Source: Methylomonas rapida
Lineage (GTDB): Bacteria; Pseudomonadota; Gammaproteobacteria; Methylococcales; Methylomonadaceae
Assembly: GCF_024360925.2 (NCBI RefSeq)
Contig: NZ_CP113517.1
Span: 1,116,001 to 1,180,000 of the forward strand
Direction: 5' to 3'
Length of the DNA: 64,000 nucleotides
Shown: piece after piece, positions 1 to 9,229 of the stretch
Layout: every line of letters starts with the position of its first letter
Position numbering within the stretch: the first letter of the stretch is position 1
Translations under genes and position numbers: made by a program
The notes under the pieces: generated by a model
What the model saw: the letters and a program-made list of their open reading frames with translations, nothing else
What the model was told of the DNA's origin: nothing
The model's database searches: none

Positions 1-782
1 ATCCCAAGCATTGGGTGGAACGGGCCAAACGTGAATATGAACAAGTGCATCGGGTACGACCGGATGGGCATTATGTCGGCGGCAGTCTGGTGCGGCCAGG
101 GGAGGGCGAATGGTTTAAGCAGGCACTGCAATTGGGCCTGGATCGCTATCAGGATGCCTGGGACGTGCATGCCTATCCGCAAAAATCGCCCCGCTTCGGC
201 GATCCCCTGGGCAATGGTGCCTTGGAGGACGAGCGTGGGGTATTGGCGGCCTATGCCAGTCTGGGCAAAAAAAATAGCCTGCCGTTCTGGCTGGGCGAAA
301 CCGGCGCCAAAGCCATGCACGGTCTGACCGGCCGGCGCTGGCAGGCAGAGCAGACGGCCAAGATGATCGCCTGGGTCAACAGCCGTAATGATTATCTGGG
401 CCTGGCTTTTTGCATCGCGCATGAATACGACCAGGCTTATGGTCGCCTCTGGGATTACTCGATGGGCCATAAACCCGGCGAAACGGCTTTGTACACGGCC
501 AGTGCCTTGATTGACGGTTTGCCGTACCAAGCGGTCGATACCGCTGATGCCGCTGTGCAGGCCGGCCTGTTCGGCACGACCTTGATGATCTGGCGTGATG
601 ACGACAAAAACACGGTTTGGCCGTTGCGGCTCGACCCGGAGCAGGCCTGGCTGGTCATCGACGTGGTGGGCAGTGTCCATCCGCTAACGCTGGATGCATC
701 CGGTCATGCGGGCATCGCTATTTCGGCCAGCCCGGTCTATGTAGTGACTAAGGCCGAGTATGAAAAACTGACTCGGTTTTGA
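1..782 (+). CDS. Clan GH-A-like glycoside hydrolase, 3' part
   Basis: The reading frame is open to the left edge, so the true start lies outside the window; a GTG at 15 is unlikely to be the start. The visible ~260 residues look like the second half of a TIM-barrel glycosidase: a DVHAYP strand, a FWLGETGA motif whose Glu would fit the nucleophile at the end of a barrel strand, and a C-terminal stretch that fits a beta-sandwich domain. GH39 and GH5 enzymes, including exopolysaccharide hydrolases of the PslG kind, have this arrangement. An EPS cluster begins 2 kb downstream, so a role in polysaccharide turnover is plausible, but lexA and repeats lie between. The exact family and substrate cannot be fixed from this fragment. 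Confidence 0.6.
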   Translation, partial: PKHWVERAKREYEQVHRVRPDGHYVGGSLVRPGEGEWFKQALQLGLDRYQDAWDVHAYPQKSPRFGDPLGNGALEDERGVLAAYASLGKKNSLPFWLGETGAKAMHGLTGRRWQAEQTAKMIAWVNSRNDYLGLAFCIAHEYDQAYGRLWDYSMGHKPGETALYTASALIDGLPYQAVDTADAAVQAGLFGTTLMIWRDDDKNTVWPLRLDPEQAWLVIDVVGSVHPLTLDASGHAGIAISASPVYVVTKAEYEKLTRF

Positions 783-802
783 GGGCAGAATGTTTTCTGT
801 GG

Positions 803-836
803 GAGCGACGCCCACGTCGCGACGAAGGCGTCGCTC
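803..836. repeat. REP-like palindrome downstream of the glycosidase gene
   Basis: A perfect 10-bp inverted repeat (GAGCGACGCC / GGCGTCGCTC) encloses a GC-rich loop that includes CGTCGCGACG. It follows the glycosidase stop by about 20 bases. There is no T-run, so it is more like a REP element than an intrinsic terminator, though it may stabilise the mRNA end. Confidence 0.6.
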
Positions 837-900
837 AATGACTTTCAGAATAACGCTCATGAAGGCTGTGCATCGCACCGGCAAATGAAAATAGTCTTCA

Positions 901-1000
901 GGGTAAGGTTGCTTGCCGGACAGGCCGCCGTGAATACATCCATGTAGGTTCGACGGCGGCATCCTTGCCGCCGACGCCTGTCCAACAAGCAACCGCACCC
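901..1000. repeat. 100-bp nested palindromic element
   Basis: The outer arms (901-925 and 976-1000) pair with few mismatches, centred on GGTTGCTTG and CAAGCAACC. Nested inside are a second palindrome (CCGCCG near 925, CGGCGG near 955) and a small GGCGGCATCCTTGCCGCC hairpin. No coding sequence is seen. It looks like a mobile palindromic repeat of the kind scattered between methanotroph genes. Confidence 0.6.
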
Positions 1001-1041
1001 TCACATTTTGCTACTTTCAGAGTAAAGATCAGTTGAGCCTC

Positions 1042-1090
1042 GAAAAATCCCGTTTGTCCTGAATTTGTCGAAGGGTGAGAGGGATTTTTC
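1042..1090. repeat. Inverted repeat carrying a degenerate dispersed-repeat copy
   Basis: Perfect 10-bp arms (GAAAAATCCC / GGGATTTTTC) flank a sequence ending in TTTGTCGAAGGG, a degenerate form of the CCTGTCGAAGGG core of the palindrome at 36911-36973. It sits about 105 bases upstream of lexA. A terminator reading in either direction is also possible because the arms end in A/T runs. Confidence 0.5.
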
Positions 1091-1194
1091 AAGCATCATC
1101 CGAGGACATGCGTCGAATGTCTACAAAAGTTCCCTAGTTGTTCTTTTCTTGGTGTTGTGTTATTTTTCGAAAAAACAATTACAGAACATTAGAC

Positions 1195-1830
1195 ATGCAT
1201 GCCTTGACCCGAAAACAACGCGAGATCCTCGATTTTTTGCTGCAGAACCAAGCTGCCTTCGTGCATCCGCCCTCGTTGCAAGAGCTCTGCACGGCGCTGG
1301 GTTTGAAGTCGCGCGGTTCCCTGCATTTTCTGATGCAAGGCTTGGTCGAGGCCGGGCTGGTCGAGCCGTTCGACCGCAAGCATCGAGGCGTCCGGCTGAC
1401 CGAAAAGGCCTTGGACACTGGCAAACACCGGAAAACCACGCAGCATTCGGTGCGTTACGTCGGCAAGATTGCCGCAGGCCGGCCCATCGAGGCGATCGCC
1501 GACGAGCGCTACATGGTGATTCCGGACGAACTCAAGACCGAAAATCCTTGTTACATCCTGAAGGTGCAAGGCGATTCGATGATCGAGGCCGGCATCTACG
1601 ACGGCGACTGGGTCGTCATCGAACAGCGCTGCCATGCCCGCAACGGCGAGATCGTGGTAGCCCTGGTCGACAAGGCCGAAGCCACTTTGAAATACATCGA
1701 GCAATACCCGCACGAAACCCTGCTCATCCCCGCCAACTCCAAGATGGAAGCCATGCGTTACAAGCCGCAGCAGGTGGAAATCCAGGGCGTGTTGGTGGGC
1801 CAGATGCGCAGCTACAAGCGTCCACACTAG
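1195..1830 (+). CDS. lexA: LexA-type SOS repressor
   Basis: 211 residues, close to the usual LexA length. The N-terminal ~65 residues form a winged helix (MHALTRKQREILDFL, then PSLQELCTALGLKSRGSLH). The C-terminal S24 peptidase half shows the Ala-Gly self-cleavage site in KIAAGRPIEA, the nucleophile Ser in GDSMIEAGIYDGD and the general-base Lys in VALVDKAE. On RecA activation it should cleave itself and release SOS genes. The ATG at 1195 was chosen because it begins the canonical N-terminus; the frame is open further upstream but reads non-LexA sequence. I could not identify an SOS box upstream: no CTG-N10-CAG is obvious, so the operator may be lineage-specific. A small gene follows by 14 bases. 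Confidence 0.93.
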   Translation: MHALTRKQREILDFLLQNQAAFVHPPSLQELCTALGLKSRGSLHFLMQGLVEAGLVEPFDRKHRGVRLTEKALDTGKHRKTTQHSVRYVGKIAAGRPIEAIADERYMVIPDELKTENPCYILKVQGDSMIEAGIYDGDWVVIEQRCHARNGEIVVALVDKAEATLKYIEQYPHETLLIPANSKMEAMRYKPQQVEIQGVLVGQMRSYKRPH

Positions 1831-1844
1831 ATAAGGAGCACACC

Positions 1845-1994
1845 ATGAAACGTCCACTCGTCCACATGCGCGACCAAAAAGCCAGCTTGATAGCGATGGA
1901 GAAACACCGCAGGCAACAAGCCATTCAAGCGGGTTTGGAGAACTTCCTAATGGTGATCAGTATTTGGGTGATGGCCTTTGTGGCGTTGTCTTGA
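1845..1994 (+). CDS. Small membrane protein downstream of lexA
   Basis: 49 residues beginning MKRPLVHMRDQK, with a basic first half (EKHRRQQA) and one hydrophobic C-terminal helix (about residues 34-49). An AAGGAG Shine-Dalgarno lies 6 bases before the ATG, and the gene starts 14 bases after the lexA stop, so co-transcription with lexA is likely. A single-pass protein with its basic end in the cytoplasm is predicted. SOS-linked mini-membrane proteins that delay division exist in other bacteria, but nothing here proves that role. Confidence 0.6.
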   Translation: MKRPLVHMRDQKASLIAMEKHRRQQAIQAGLENFLMVISIWVMAFVALS

Positions 1995-2820
1995 TGGATG
2001 CGCGCAGCGACAATGTCAACTCGGTTGAAGTGATTGGATTCCTTGATCCTGAAAAATCAGTTGGAGTGCGTGGAATTCGCTCGTGCTGAGGCCTTCGACT
2101 AGGCTCAGGGCGAACGGGATTTAAAATGCGCAACTGTTTACGCTGAAAGTCATATTGGGCCAAGCGCCGGAAGATTTGGAAAAAGCTAAGGATTTGGTTG
2201 AGAATAATTTTCCGCACTCCGGGATCATCGTTCCCATGCTCCGCCTCGTTCCCACGCTCTCGCGTGGGAATGCAGACCGGCATGCCCACGTCAGCAACAG
2301 CTTCATACTTGCGCTCGGGCTCCGCATGGGCTCCCACGGAGGACCGTGGGAACCAGAAAATAGCCCTCAATCATCAAGAGCGATGCTCGACAAGTTTGTT
2401 TGTCGAGCAATCAGGCAAAAAGCTGGGCTTCGCAAGACACCTTTTTACGCACCTCGTTATACATAAATGTCGTCATATCCGCCAATAAGCGGGAGCCAGT
2501 GCCAGGAATGGTGAGCTCAAAGCATCTCTGTCGCCTGGATTCGCTAACGCGGTCTTACGGTGCTGGCAATCCCTCGGAATGAGCTTGTGGCTGAAACATC
2601 GTTGTTATCAGAAATGGGTTTCTAGCGGCAGTTTTGGCTCGGTCGCCAATGATTCGATGCCCGCCGGCAGGATTTCATAAAACTCTAATCCGGCACTCAT
2701 CCAATCTTAATTCAATCTGCAGTTTCCTCTCATCTTGCTTCTGTAATCTGTGTTTCCAAGGCTGGCGGCTCGGGGTCGCCCGTCATCACTTCACATAGAC
2801 AATACAGAGGTTCGACCAAT
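1995..2820. other. Intergenic region with dispersed repeats, no gene seen
   Basis: About 830 bases without a convincing gene. At 2089-2118 lies GCCTTCGACTAGGCTCAGGG plus GCGAACGGG, a single arm of the palindrome found complete at 36911-36973. At 2249-2270 and 2332-2352 are two hairpins with stems TTCCCACGC/GCGTGGGAA and CTCCCACGG/CCGTGGGAA, parts of one repeat element. From 2371 to 2820 nothing is recognised; this stretch should hold the promoter of the EPS cluster. Confidence 0.5.
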
Positions 2821-4242
2821 ATGCCACTCGGTTTGGGAAATATCTTCAACGGGCTGTTCAAGCAATACGGGCACACGGTGATCCTGTTGTTGAGGGTTAT
2901 CGATGTGGTCATGTTATTGGGCGCGGCCTGGCTGGCGCATTATTTTTGGTTGCATGACAGCGTCATCGATCAGCATTACCGCTTCGTGATTGCCCTGGGT
3001 ATCTTGGGCGCGATCATATTTTTCGAGATCGGCCAGGTGTATCGGCCGTGGCGCAATGACGCGATGCGCGGCGAAATTCCCCGCATCATCAGAGCCTGGT
3101 TGCTGGCCTTGCTGACGGTGGTGTCCATCGTGGCCCTGGTCAGATTGCATTTTTGGTTTGGTTCCAGTTATCGCTGGATCGCATCCTGGGGCGGGTTGGG
3201 GCTGTTCTTCGTACTGGCGGCCCGCGGCGTGCTGGCGCAGGTGTTGAAGTGGTTGCGTGCACGGGGCTGGAGCCAGGGGCGCATCATTCTGGTGGGTTTG
3301 AATCAGATGGCCGTCGCCGTAAGCCGGCAATTGAATCACTCTTCCTGGGCCGGTTTGCAGGTGATTGGTTATGTCGATGACCGGGCCGATGACAGGCTGG
3401 CGGTGGCGGATTATTCGCTGCCACGCCTGGGCAAGTTGAGCGATCTGCCTCGTCTGGTTTCCAGACAAGCCGTGGATGAAGTCTGGGTGGCGTTTCCCGG
3501 CGCTTCGCTGGCCGAGCGGGTGCAGCATGAATTACGCCATTTGCCGGTCAGCATTCGCCTGGTGATCGATTGCTTTGCCTTCAAACAAAGCAAATTCCTC
3601 AGTCTGAACACGGTGGCCGGTATCCCGACGCTGGATGTCTCGGTGTCGCCGCTGCATGGCGTCAATCGCTATATCAAGGAAATCGAGGACCGCTTGCTAG
3701 CTTTGTTGTTGTTGCTGCTGATCAGCCCGTTGATGCTGGTCATTGCGATTGGCGTGAAACTGAGTTCTCCGGGCCCGGTGTTTTACAAGCAGGTCAGGGT
3801 AGGCTGGAACAATCGCAAATTCACGATGCTGAAGTTTCGTTCGATGCCGGTCGATGCCGAGGCCAAAACTGGCGCGGTCTGGGCCAGGCCCGGCGAAAAC
3901 CGTGCAACCCCGTTTGGGGCCTTCCTGCGCAAAACCAGTCTGGACGAGTTGCCGCAGCTGATCAATGTGCTCAAGGGCGACATGTCGCTGGTCGGCCCGC
4001 GCCCTGAACGGCCGGATTTCGTCGAGGTGTTCAAGGATCAAGTACCCAATTACATGAAAAAACACATGGTCAAGGCCGGTATTACCGGTTGGGCCCAAGT
4101 CAACGGCTGGCGCGGTGATACCGACCTGAATCGCCGCATCGAACACGATCTGTATTACATCCAGCATTGGTCGGTCTGGTTCGATCTGGAGATTGCCTTT
4201 CGCACCGTCTTGACCGGTTTTATCAATAAAAATGCCTATTAA
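2821..4242 (+). CDS. Undecaprenyl-phosphate sugar phosphotransferase starting EPS synthesis
   Basis: 473 residues, a typical length for WcaJ/WbaP-type polyprenyl glycosylphosphotransferases. About five N-terminal membrane helices (residues 10-145) precede a CoA-binding-like Rossmann region ([18 protein letters not shown]). A further helix ([20 protein letters not shown]) leads into the bacterial sugar transferase domain with [38 protein letters not shown] and GPRPERP. It transfers a hexose-1-phosphate to undecaprenyl phosphate at the inner membrane and so begins the repeat unit. It is the first gene of the + strand EPS cluster. The sugar is probably glucose, by family, but the sequence does not settle it. 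Confidence 0.88.
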   Translation: MPLGLGNIFNGLFKQYGHTVILLLRVIDVVMLLGAAWLAHYFWLHDSVIDQHYRFVIALGILGAIIFFEIGQVYRPWRNDAMRGEIPRIIRAWLLALLTVVSIVALVRLHFWFGSSYRWIASWGGLGLFFVLAARGVLAQVLKWLRARGWSQGRIILVGLNQMAVAVSRQLNHSSWAGLQVIGYVDDRADDRLAVADYSLPRLGKLSDLPRLVSRQAVDEVWVAFPGASLAERVQHELRHLPVSIRLVIDCFAFKQSKFLSLNTVAGIPTLDVSVSPLHGVNRYIKEIEDRLLALLLLLLISPLMLVIAIGVKLSSPGPVFYKQVRVGWNNRKFTMLKFRSMPVDAEAKTGAVWARPGENRATPFGAFLRKTSLDELPQLINVLKGDMSLVGPRPERPDFVEVFKDQVPNYMKKHMVKAGITGWAQVNGWRGDTDLNRRIEHDLYYIQHWSVWFDLEIAFRTVLTGFINKNAY

Positions 4243-4302
4243 GGACATCGCCATGAATAACTTGCCGGAATTTAGATTGTTCCGAACCACAAGATTGTTG
4301 CT

Positions 4303-4323
4303 CCCCTCTTTGACAAAGAGGGG
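4303..4323. repeat. Hairpin between the sugar transferase and export genes
   Basis: CCCCTCTTT-GAC-AAAGAGGGG is a perfect 9-bp stem. It is followed by TTGGGGC and a short T-run near 4335, and by a second small hairpin (TCCCTTT / AAAGGGA) near 4352. It may attenuate transcription within the EPS cluster or simply be a dispersed repeat. Confidence 0.5.
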
Positions 4324-4412
4324 TTGGGGCAGATTTTTAAATAAATCTCGCTTGATCCCTTTTTTTCAAAGGGAAAAGTTATTTTTAGCCCGATCCTAAG
4401 GAAATCTTTGCC

Positions 4413-5513
4413 ATGTTTAGACTGATTCCCATCATGCTGGTTTTACTGTTGCCAGGCTGTTTCCTGGCACCGGGTATGGATATGCAGACCGATGGCGACT
4501 TGACAGAAATCGAGCTGCCGACCATGAAGGGCGGGCAGTTGGTCAAGGAGAAAACCCGTATCCAGCCGATCACCGCCGATTTGATCATCGAGCGTGAAGT
4601 CGCGCGGCGGCAAGCCGTCAACAATCTACCGCCGATGGACGAAACCCGGACCAGTTATCGCATCGGTCCGCAGGACAGGTTGCAAATCACGGTATGGGAG
4701 CATCCCGAACTGAACGATCCCGGCGGCGAGAAAATCCTGCCGGAACTGGCCGGCAAGGTCGTGGACGATAACGGCGATTTGTATTACCCCTATGTCGGCA
4801 CCCTTCATGTCGGCGGCAAGACCGTCACCGAAGTGCGCGAGGAATTGACCCGCGAACTGTCCAAATATTTCAAAAAGGTCAAACTCGACATTCGCGTGCT
4901 GTCGTTCCAGGCTCACCGGGTCGCGGTGGTCGGTGAAGTCAGAAATCCCGGCATCGTTGCGATGACCGAAACGCCGTTGACGGTGGCAGAAGCCATCAGC
5001 AGGGCCGGCGGCGCCACGCAAGATTCCGATTTGAACAACGTCGCGCTGGCCCGCGGCGGCCAGTTGTACAAACTGGATGTGCAAGCCTTGTATGAAAAAG
5101 GCCTGACCACGCAAAACCTGCTGTTGCGGGATGGCGACGTGCTGAACGTCGGCGATCAGAAAGACAGCAAGGTTTATGTGATGGGCGAGGTCGGCCGGCA
5201 GCAGGCCATCCAGATCAACAAGGGCCGGATGAGTCTGGCTCAGGCGCTGGCCGAAGCCTATGGCGTCGATTTCAACACCTCGCGTCCCGGCGATATTTAC
5301 GTGCTGCGCGCTGGCGACATGCAGCCGGAGATTTTCCAATTAGATGCCGAGTCGCCCGACGCGATGATCCTGGCCGAGCAATTTCCGCTGCAGCCGCACG
5401 ACACGCTATTCGTCGGTACGGCCGGCGTCACGCAATGGTCCAGGGTGCTGAATCAGATTCTGCCGGGTTCGTTCACCGCCATCATGTCGCAAGCCGCGAT
5501 GATGGGGATGTGA
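4413..5513 (+). CDS. Wza-like outer-membrane polysaccharide export lipoprotein
   Basis: 366 residues, near the size of Wza. The start gives a lipoprotein signal peptide with lipobox LLPGC (Cys16), preceded by an AAGGA Shine-Dalgarno. A Poly_export domain follows (YRIGPQDRLQITVWEHPEL to VVDDNGDLYYPYVGTL), then SLBB repeats (HRVAVVGEVRNPG and KVYVMGEVGRQQ). Wza-type proteins form an octameric channel across the outer membrane that docks on the Wzc-like kinase, which is encoded next with a 55-base gap. The C-terminal residues should supply the amphipathic outer-membrane helix; WSRVLNQILPGSFTAIM fits that. Confidence 0.9.
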   Translation: MFRLIPIMLVLLLPGCFLAPGMDMQTDGDLTEIELPTMKGGQLVKEKTRIQPITADLIIEREVARRQAVNNLPPMDETRTSYRIGPQDRLQITVWEHPELNDPGGEKILPELAGKVVDDNGDLYYPYVGTLHVGGKTVTEVREELTRELSKYFKKVKLDIRVLSFQAHRVAVVGEVRNPGIVAMTETPLTVAEAISRAGGATQDSDLNNVALARGGQLYKLDVQALYEKGLTTQNLLLRDGDVLNVGDQKDSKVYVMGEVGRQQAIQINKGRMSLAQALAEAYGVDFNTSRPGDIYVLRAGDMQPEIFQLDAESPDAMILAEQFPLQPHDTLFVGTAGVTQWSRVLNQILPGSFTAIMSQAAMMGM

Positions 5514-5568
5514 TGCCAAGCGAAAGAGAAAGGACAAAAGACGACATTTCTTTTAAACGCATCGAACT

Positions 5569-7947
5569 ATGAAAACCATGTATCCACAAAATGAAGCCAC
5601 GCCGGTGATGCCGCCTCTGAATCCCGTGATGATGCAGGAGCCTGGCGTCAGCATCCGCGATTATGTCGATCTGTTGATCGAGGGCAAGAAGACGATACTG
5701 TTCACGTTGGTCATCGTGCTGAGCGTGACGATGATTTATTTGGTTTTGGCGCCGCGCACTTACAAGGCCGATGCGTTGCTGCGCATCGACAAAAATAAAG
5801 CCTTATTGGCGGCCAATTTGCGCAGCGAGGGCAATGGTACGCCAACGGAAGCGGAAAACCCCAGGGCGCAACGGGAAGTGGAAATCCTGCGCTCGCGTTC
5901 GGTACTGGGCAAGGTGGTGGAGGATTTGAATCTGGTCGTGGAGGCGTCGCCACGATACTTTCCCATCATCGGCGAAACCCTGGCCCGCAAGCACGACAAA
6001 CATGAGGGCGTAGCCGGCGCCTGGTGGGGATTCAGCCGTTGGGCCTGGGGCGGGGAGAAACTGAAAATCGAACGTTTCGAGGTGCCCGATCGTTACCTGG
6101 ACAAGGCTTTTACATTGGTGGCGCTGGAAGCGGGGCGTTTTCAATTATTGAGCCCTAAGGGCGAGGTGCTGGCCGAAGGCTTGCTCGGTGAAACGCTGAC
6201 CGCCGACATCGGCGAAGCCAGTCCCGTCGTCGTCAACGTCGCGGCTTTGCAGGCGCATTACGGCACCGAGTTCGAGTTGCGGCGCAAAACCTCGCTGGCC
6301 GCCATAGAAACCCTGCAAAAAGCCTTTTCGGTCAAGGAAGTGTCCAAGGATACCGACATTCTCAGTGTCGAACTCAAGGGCAGCGATCCCGAGCAATTGG
6401 CCAAATCGGTCAACGACATCGCCAGTATTTACGTCAACGCCACCGTGAATTGGGAATCGGCGGAAGCCTCGCAAAAGCTGAATTTCCTGGAGAGCCAGCT
6501 GCCGCTGGTGAAGGAAAATCTGGAAAAAGCCGAGCAAGCCTTGAGCGCTTACCGGCAGCAACATGGCGCGGTGGATATTTCCGCCGAAGCCGAGATCCTG
6601 CTGAAACAGGCCTCGGAGATGGAAACCTTGAACATACAGCTCAAGCAAAAATACGACGAGCAAAGCCAGCGGCTGGAGTCCGAGCATCCCGACATGATCG
6701 CGACTAATGCGCAAATCCGACGGGTGAGCAATAAATTGGCGGCCCTGGAAAAGCGCATCAAGGACTTGCCGAAGACGCAGCAAAACATGGTCAGCCTGTC
6801 GCGGGATGTGCAGGTCAATACCGAGCTTTACACCTCGTTGCTGAACAGTGCGCAGGAACAGCGCATCGCGGCGGCCGGTTCCCTGGGCAACTCGCGTATC
6901 GTCGATTTCGCGGTGATTCCGGAAAAACCTTATTGGCCCAAACCCGGTTTGTTGTTGGCGATCGCCGGTTTGCTGGGCATGAGTCTGGGCGCGGCGCTGA
7001 TATTTCTGAGACATTCATTGCAGCGCCATGACAACTATCCGGCCTTGCTGGAATACCAGGTCGGCTTGCCGCTGTTCGCCGCCATTCCGCATAGCAAGAA
7101 GCAAAGACGCTTGGCGCGCCTGCTGGATCAGGGCAAGGAGCGGGATACGGCGATTCTGGTCAGCCACGATCCGCTGGATATTTCCGTGGAATCCCTGCGC
7201 GGCTTGCGCACTACGCTGGAAGCGACGCTGGCCAGCGATGAAAGCAAGGTCATCATGGTCAGCAGTCCGGCGCCGGGCATGGGCAAATCCTTCATCAGCA
7301 CCAATTTGGCGGCTCTGCTGGCCAGCATACGCAAGCGGGTGTTGATCATCGACGCCGACATGCGCAACGGCCGCCTGCATGAAACCTTTGCCATTGCCAA
7401 GCAACCGGGTTTGTCCGATCTGCTGTCCGGCAAGGCCAGCCTGGGCGACGTGATCGTCAGTTTGCCGGAGATAGGCGTGGATTTGATTCCCAGGGGCGAG
7501 ATGGTGCTGAATCCGGCGGAATTGTTGGTGCTGGGCGACCTGGCCGATACCTTGGAGCAACTGAAAAGCTTTTACAACCATATCGTCATCGATTCGCCGC
7601 CGATCTTGGGCGCCACCGACGCGGCGATCATGGGCAAGCATTGCGATGCCACCTTCCTGGTGGTCAAGGAGGGCCGTTACACCGCGCAAGAGCTGGAGGT
7701 CAGTTTCAGGCGCTTGCAGCAAGTCGGCGTGAAACCCAACGGTTTCATCATCAACGACATGAAGGAAGGCTCGTCTTATTACCCGTACTACGGCTATGCC
7801 TATCAGCGGGATGACATGCGACAAAAACAAACCACGGCTTGGCAGGCGCGCTTTCAAAACCTGAATGACTGGATGGGGCGGCAGGACGCCGAGTATTTGC
7901 CCGTCGCCGACGACGCAGAAGAACTTCACGACAGCATCAGGGCCTAG
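5569..7947 (+). CDS. Wzc-like chain-length regulator and tyrosine autokinase
   Basis: 792 residues. The N-terminal Wzz domain carries its first membrane helix near residues 45-65 (ILFTLVIVLSVTMIYLVL). A long coiled-coil periplasmic region follows (about 280-430), then the second helix near 465-485. The C-terminal BY-kinase has Walker A GMGKS (about residue 570), Walker A' IIDADMRNG (about 595) and Walker B IVIDSPPI. It ends in a tyrosine cluster (SYYPYYGYAY, about residues 735-745) that is the likely autophosphorylation site. The kinase cycle of assembly and phosphorylation sets EPS export and chain length. Fusion of both halves in one chain is the proteobacterial form. A cognate Wzb-type phosphatase gene is not seen in the window. 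Confidence 0.93.
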   Translation: MKTMYPQNEATPVMPPLNPVMMQEPGVSIRDYVDLLIEGKKTILFTLVIVLSVTMIYLVLAPRTYKADALLRIDKNKALLAANLRSEGNGTPTEAENPRAQREVEILRSRSVLGKVVEDLNLVVEASPRYFPIIGETLARKHDKHEGVAGAWWGFSRWAWGGEKLKIERFEVPDRYLDKAFTLVALEAGRFQLLSPKGEVLAEGLLGETLTADIGEASPVVVNVAALQAHYGTEFELRRKTSLAAIETLQKAFSVKEVSKDTDILSVELKGSDPEQLAKSVNDIASIYVNATVNWESAEASQKLNFLESQLPLVKENLEKAEQALSAYRQQHGAVDISAEAEILLKQASEMETLNIQLKQKYDEQSQRLESEHPDMIATNAQIRRVSNKLAALEKRIKDLPKTQQNMVSLSRDVQVNTELYTSLLNSAQEQRIAAAGSLGNSRIVDFAVIPEKPYWPKPGLLLAIAGLLGMSLGAALIFLRHSLQRHDNYPALLEYQVGLPLFAAIPHSKKQRRLARLLDQGKERDTAILVSHDPLDISVESLRGLRTTLEATLASDESKVIMVSSPAPGMGKSFISTNLAALLASIRKRVLIIDADMRNGRLHETFAIAKQPGLSDLLSGKASLGDVIVSLPEIGVDLIPRGEMVLNPAELLVLGDLADTLEQLKSFYNHIVIDSPPILGATDAAIMGKHCDATFLVVKEGRYTAQELEVSFRRLQQVGVKPNGFIINDMKEGSSYYPYYGYAYQRDDMRQKQTTAWQARFQNLNDWMGRQDAEYLPVADDAEELHDSIRA

Positions 7948-7950
7948 TGC

Positions 7951-9213
7951 ATGTGGATTCGGCTGGAAAAAGATCTGCCGGTGCTATTGATCCTGCTGGT
8001 CGGTGCGTCGCTGGTGGCCTCGCTGCCGCAGGTGGAGTCGGCCTGGAAGGGGATCAAGGAAGTCTACGGCGAACAGGATTTTGGCTTGCGCATCCTGCGT
8101 GAGGCGCTATTGGCCGTGCTGATCGTATATGCATTCTTAGAGCCGAGATTGCGGAACGGGGCGATGAGCAGCGAGGTTTTGGCGTTTTTGAGCATCGTTG
8201 GCTGTTATGTGTTGTTCGAAATCGGTTATGCCTTGTATCTGGATTTGCCGTTGGTGGTGCCGATGGCGGGGCTGCGGATTTTCGAATACTTGCCGCTGGG
8301 CTTGATCGGATTCGTCACCAGCCGGCTGGGCGCCGGTCCCTATGTCTTGACCAGATTCACGCAATTGCTGCGCTACTACGTCGCACTGCAGGCGGTGTTG
8401 GCGATCGCTCAGGCGCTGTGGGCGCCGCCCTTGTTCGGCGTGTCTTTTTTTGGAGGCGGGCGGCCGTTCGGCACGTTCGTCAGTCCCAATTTGTTCGGGG
8501 CGACCATGGCGACGTGCGCCTTGGTTTTTGCGCTGGTGCCGGGCATGCGCCATTGGCTGGGTTTGAGCGTGTTCTTGGCCTTGCTGAGCGGTTCGCGCAC
8601 TGCTTTCATCAGTTCGCTGCTGGTGGTGTTTTTTCAAGTCTATGCCTTGCTGCGGCCGCGTGACCGCTGGGCCTTGGTGATGCCGGCGCCGATTCTGGCG
8701 GTAGCGGCCTTGATCCTCGCTTCCAGCCCGGCACTGAGCGGCCGCGATGATGCCGACCCGACCCAGGATGGCCGCATCGATCTGTGGCGCTGGGTGTTCA
8801 GCCATTACGTGCATGATGGCATGGATTTGTTGTTTGGCTGGGGCCTGGGGTTGAGCTCCAACACCATCAACATCCTGTTTGGCGCCGAGCATTTTCCAGG
8901 ACAGTTCGATTCGGACAGTCTGTATTTATTTCTGTTGAACGGTTATGGCTTGGTCGGTTTGCTGGCGTATTTGACATTTCTGTGGCTGACCACCCGCCTG
9001 TCCGCGCACCCGCACAAAGGCTTGGTGGCAATGTTCATTTTCGTGGCCGGACTGACGTTCAACATGTGGGAGTATTTTCCGCAAAACGCGCTGCTGATGT
9101 TTTTGTGGGGCATGGTGTTGGGTTGCCGCCATAAACCTAGAGAAAGAATTTTCTCGAGGCAAGATACAACCTTGCCCAAGGATGTTGGGCAAAGGGTATT
9201 CGGACAAGGCTAA
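7951..9213 (+). CDS. Wzy/O-antigen ligase-family polymerase
   Basis: 420 residues, strongly hydrophobic with about ten or more membrane helices. The family signature region is recognisable: LLSGSRTAFISSLLVVFF, then a large periplasmic loop with DGRIDLWRW and LFGWGLGLSSNTI, which matches the Wzy_C pattern. It starts 4 bases after the kinase stop, so the two are translationally close. It should join lipid-linked repeat units in the periplasm. Ligase and polymerase members share this fold; polymerase is inferred from the Wzx/Wzy-type neighbours. Confidence 0.82.
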   Translation: MWIRLEKDLPVLLILLVGASLVASLPQVESAWKGIKEVYGEQDFGLRILREALLAVLIVYAFLEPRLRNGAMSSEVLAFLSIVGCYVLFEIGYALYLDLPLVVPMAGLRIFEYLPLGLIGFVTSRLGAGPYVLTRFTQLLRYYVALQAVLAIAQALWAPPLFGVSFFGGGRPFGTFVSPNLFGATMATCALVFALVPGMRHWLGLSVFLALLSGSRTAFISSLLVVFFQVYALLRPRDRWALVMPAPILAVAALILASSPALSGRDDADPTQDGRIDLWRWVFSHYVHDGMDLLFGWGLGLSSNTINILFGAEHFPGQFDSDSLYLFLLNGYGLVGLLAYLTFLWLTTRLSAHPHKGLVAMFIFVAGLTFNMWEYFPQNALLMFLWGMVLGCRHKPRERIFSRQDTTLPKDVGQRVFGQG

Positions 9214-9229
9214 TTTAAAGGAAGGTTTT

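Noticed and set aside
1065..1994. A 309-codon + strand frame overlapping lexA and ending with the small membrane protein
   Set aside because: Its first two thirds read lexA in the wrong frame (Arg/Pro-rich); only the last 49 codons from the ATG at 1845 look real.
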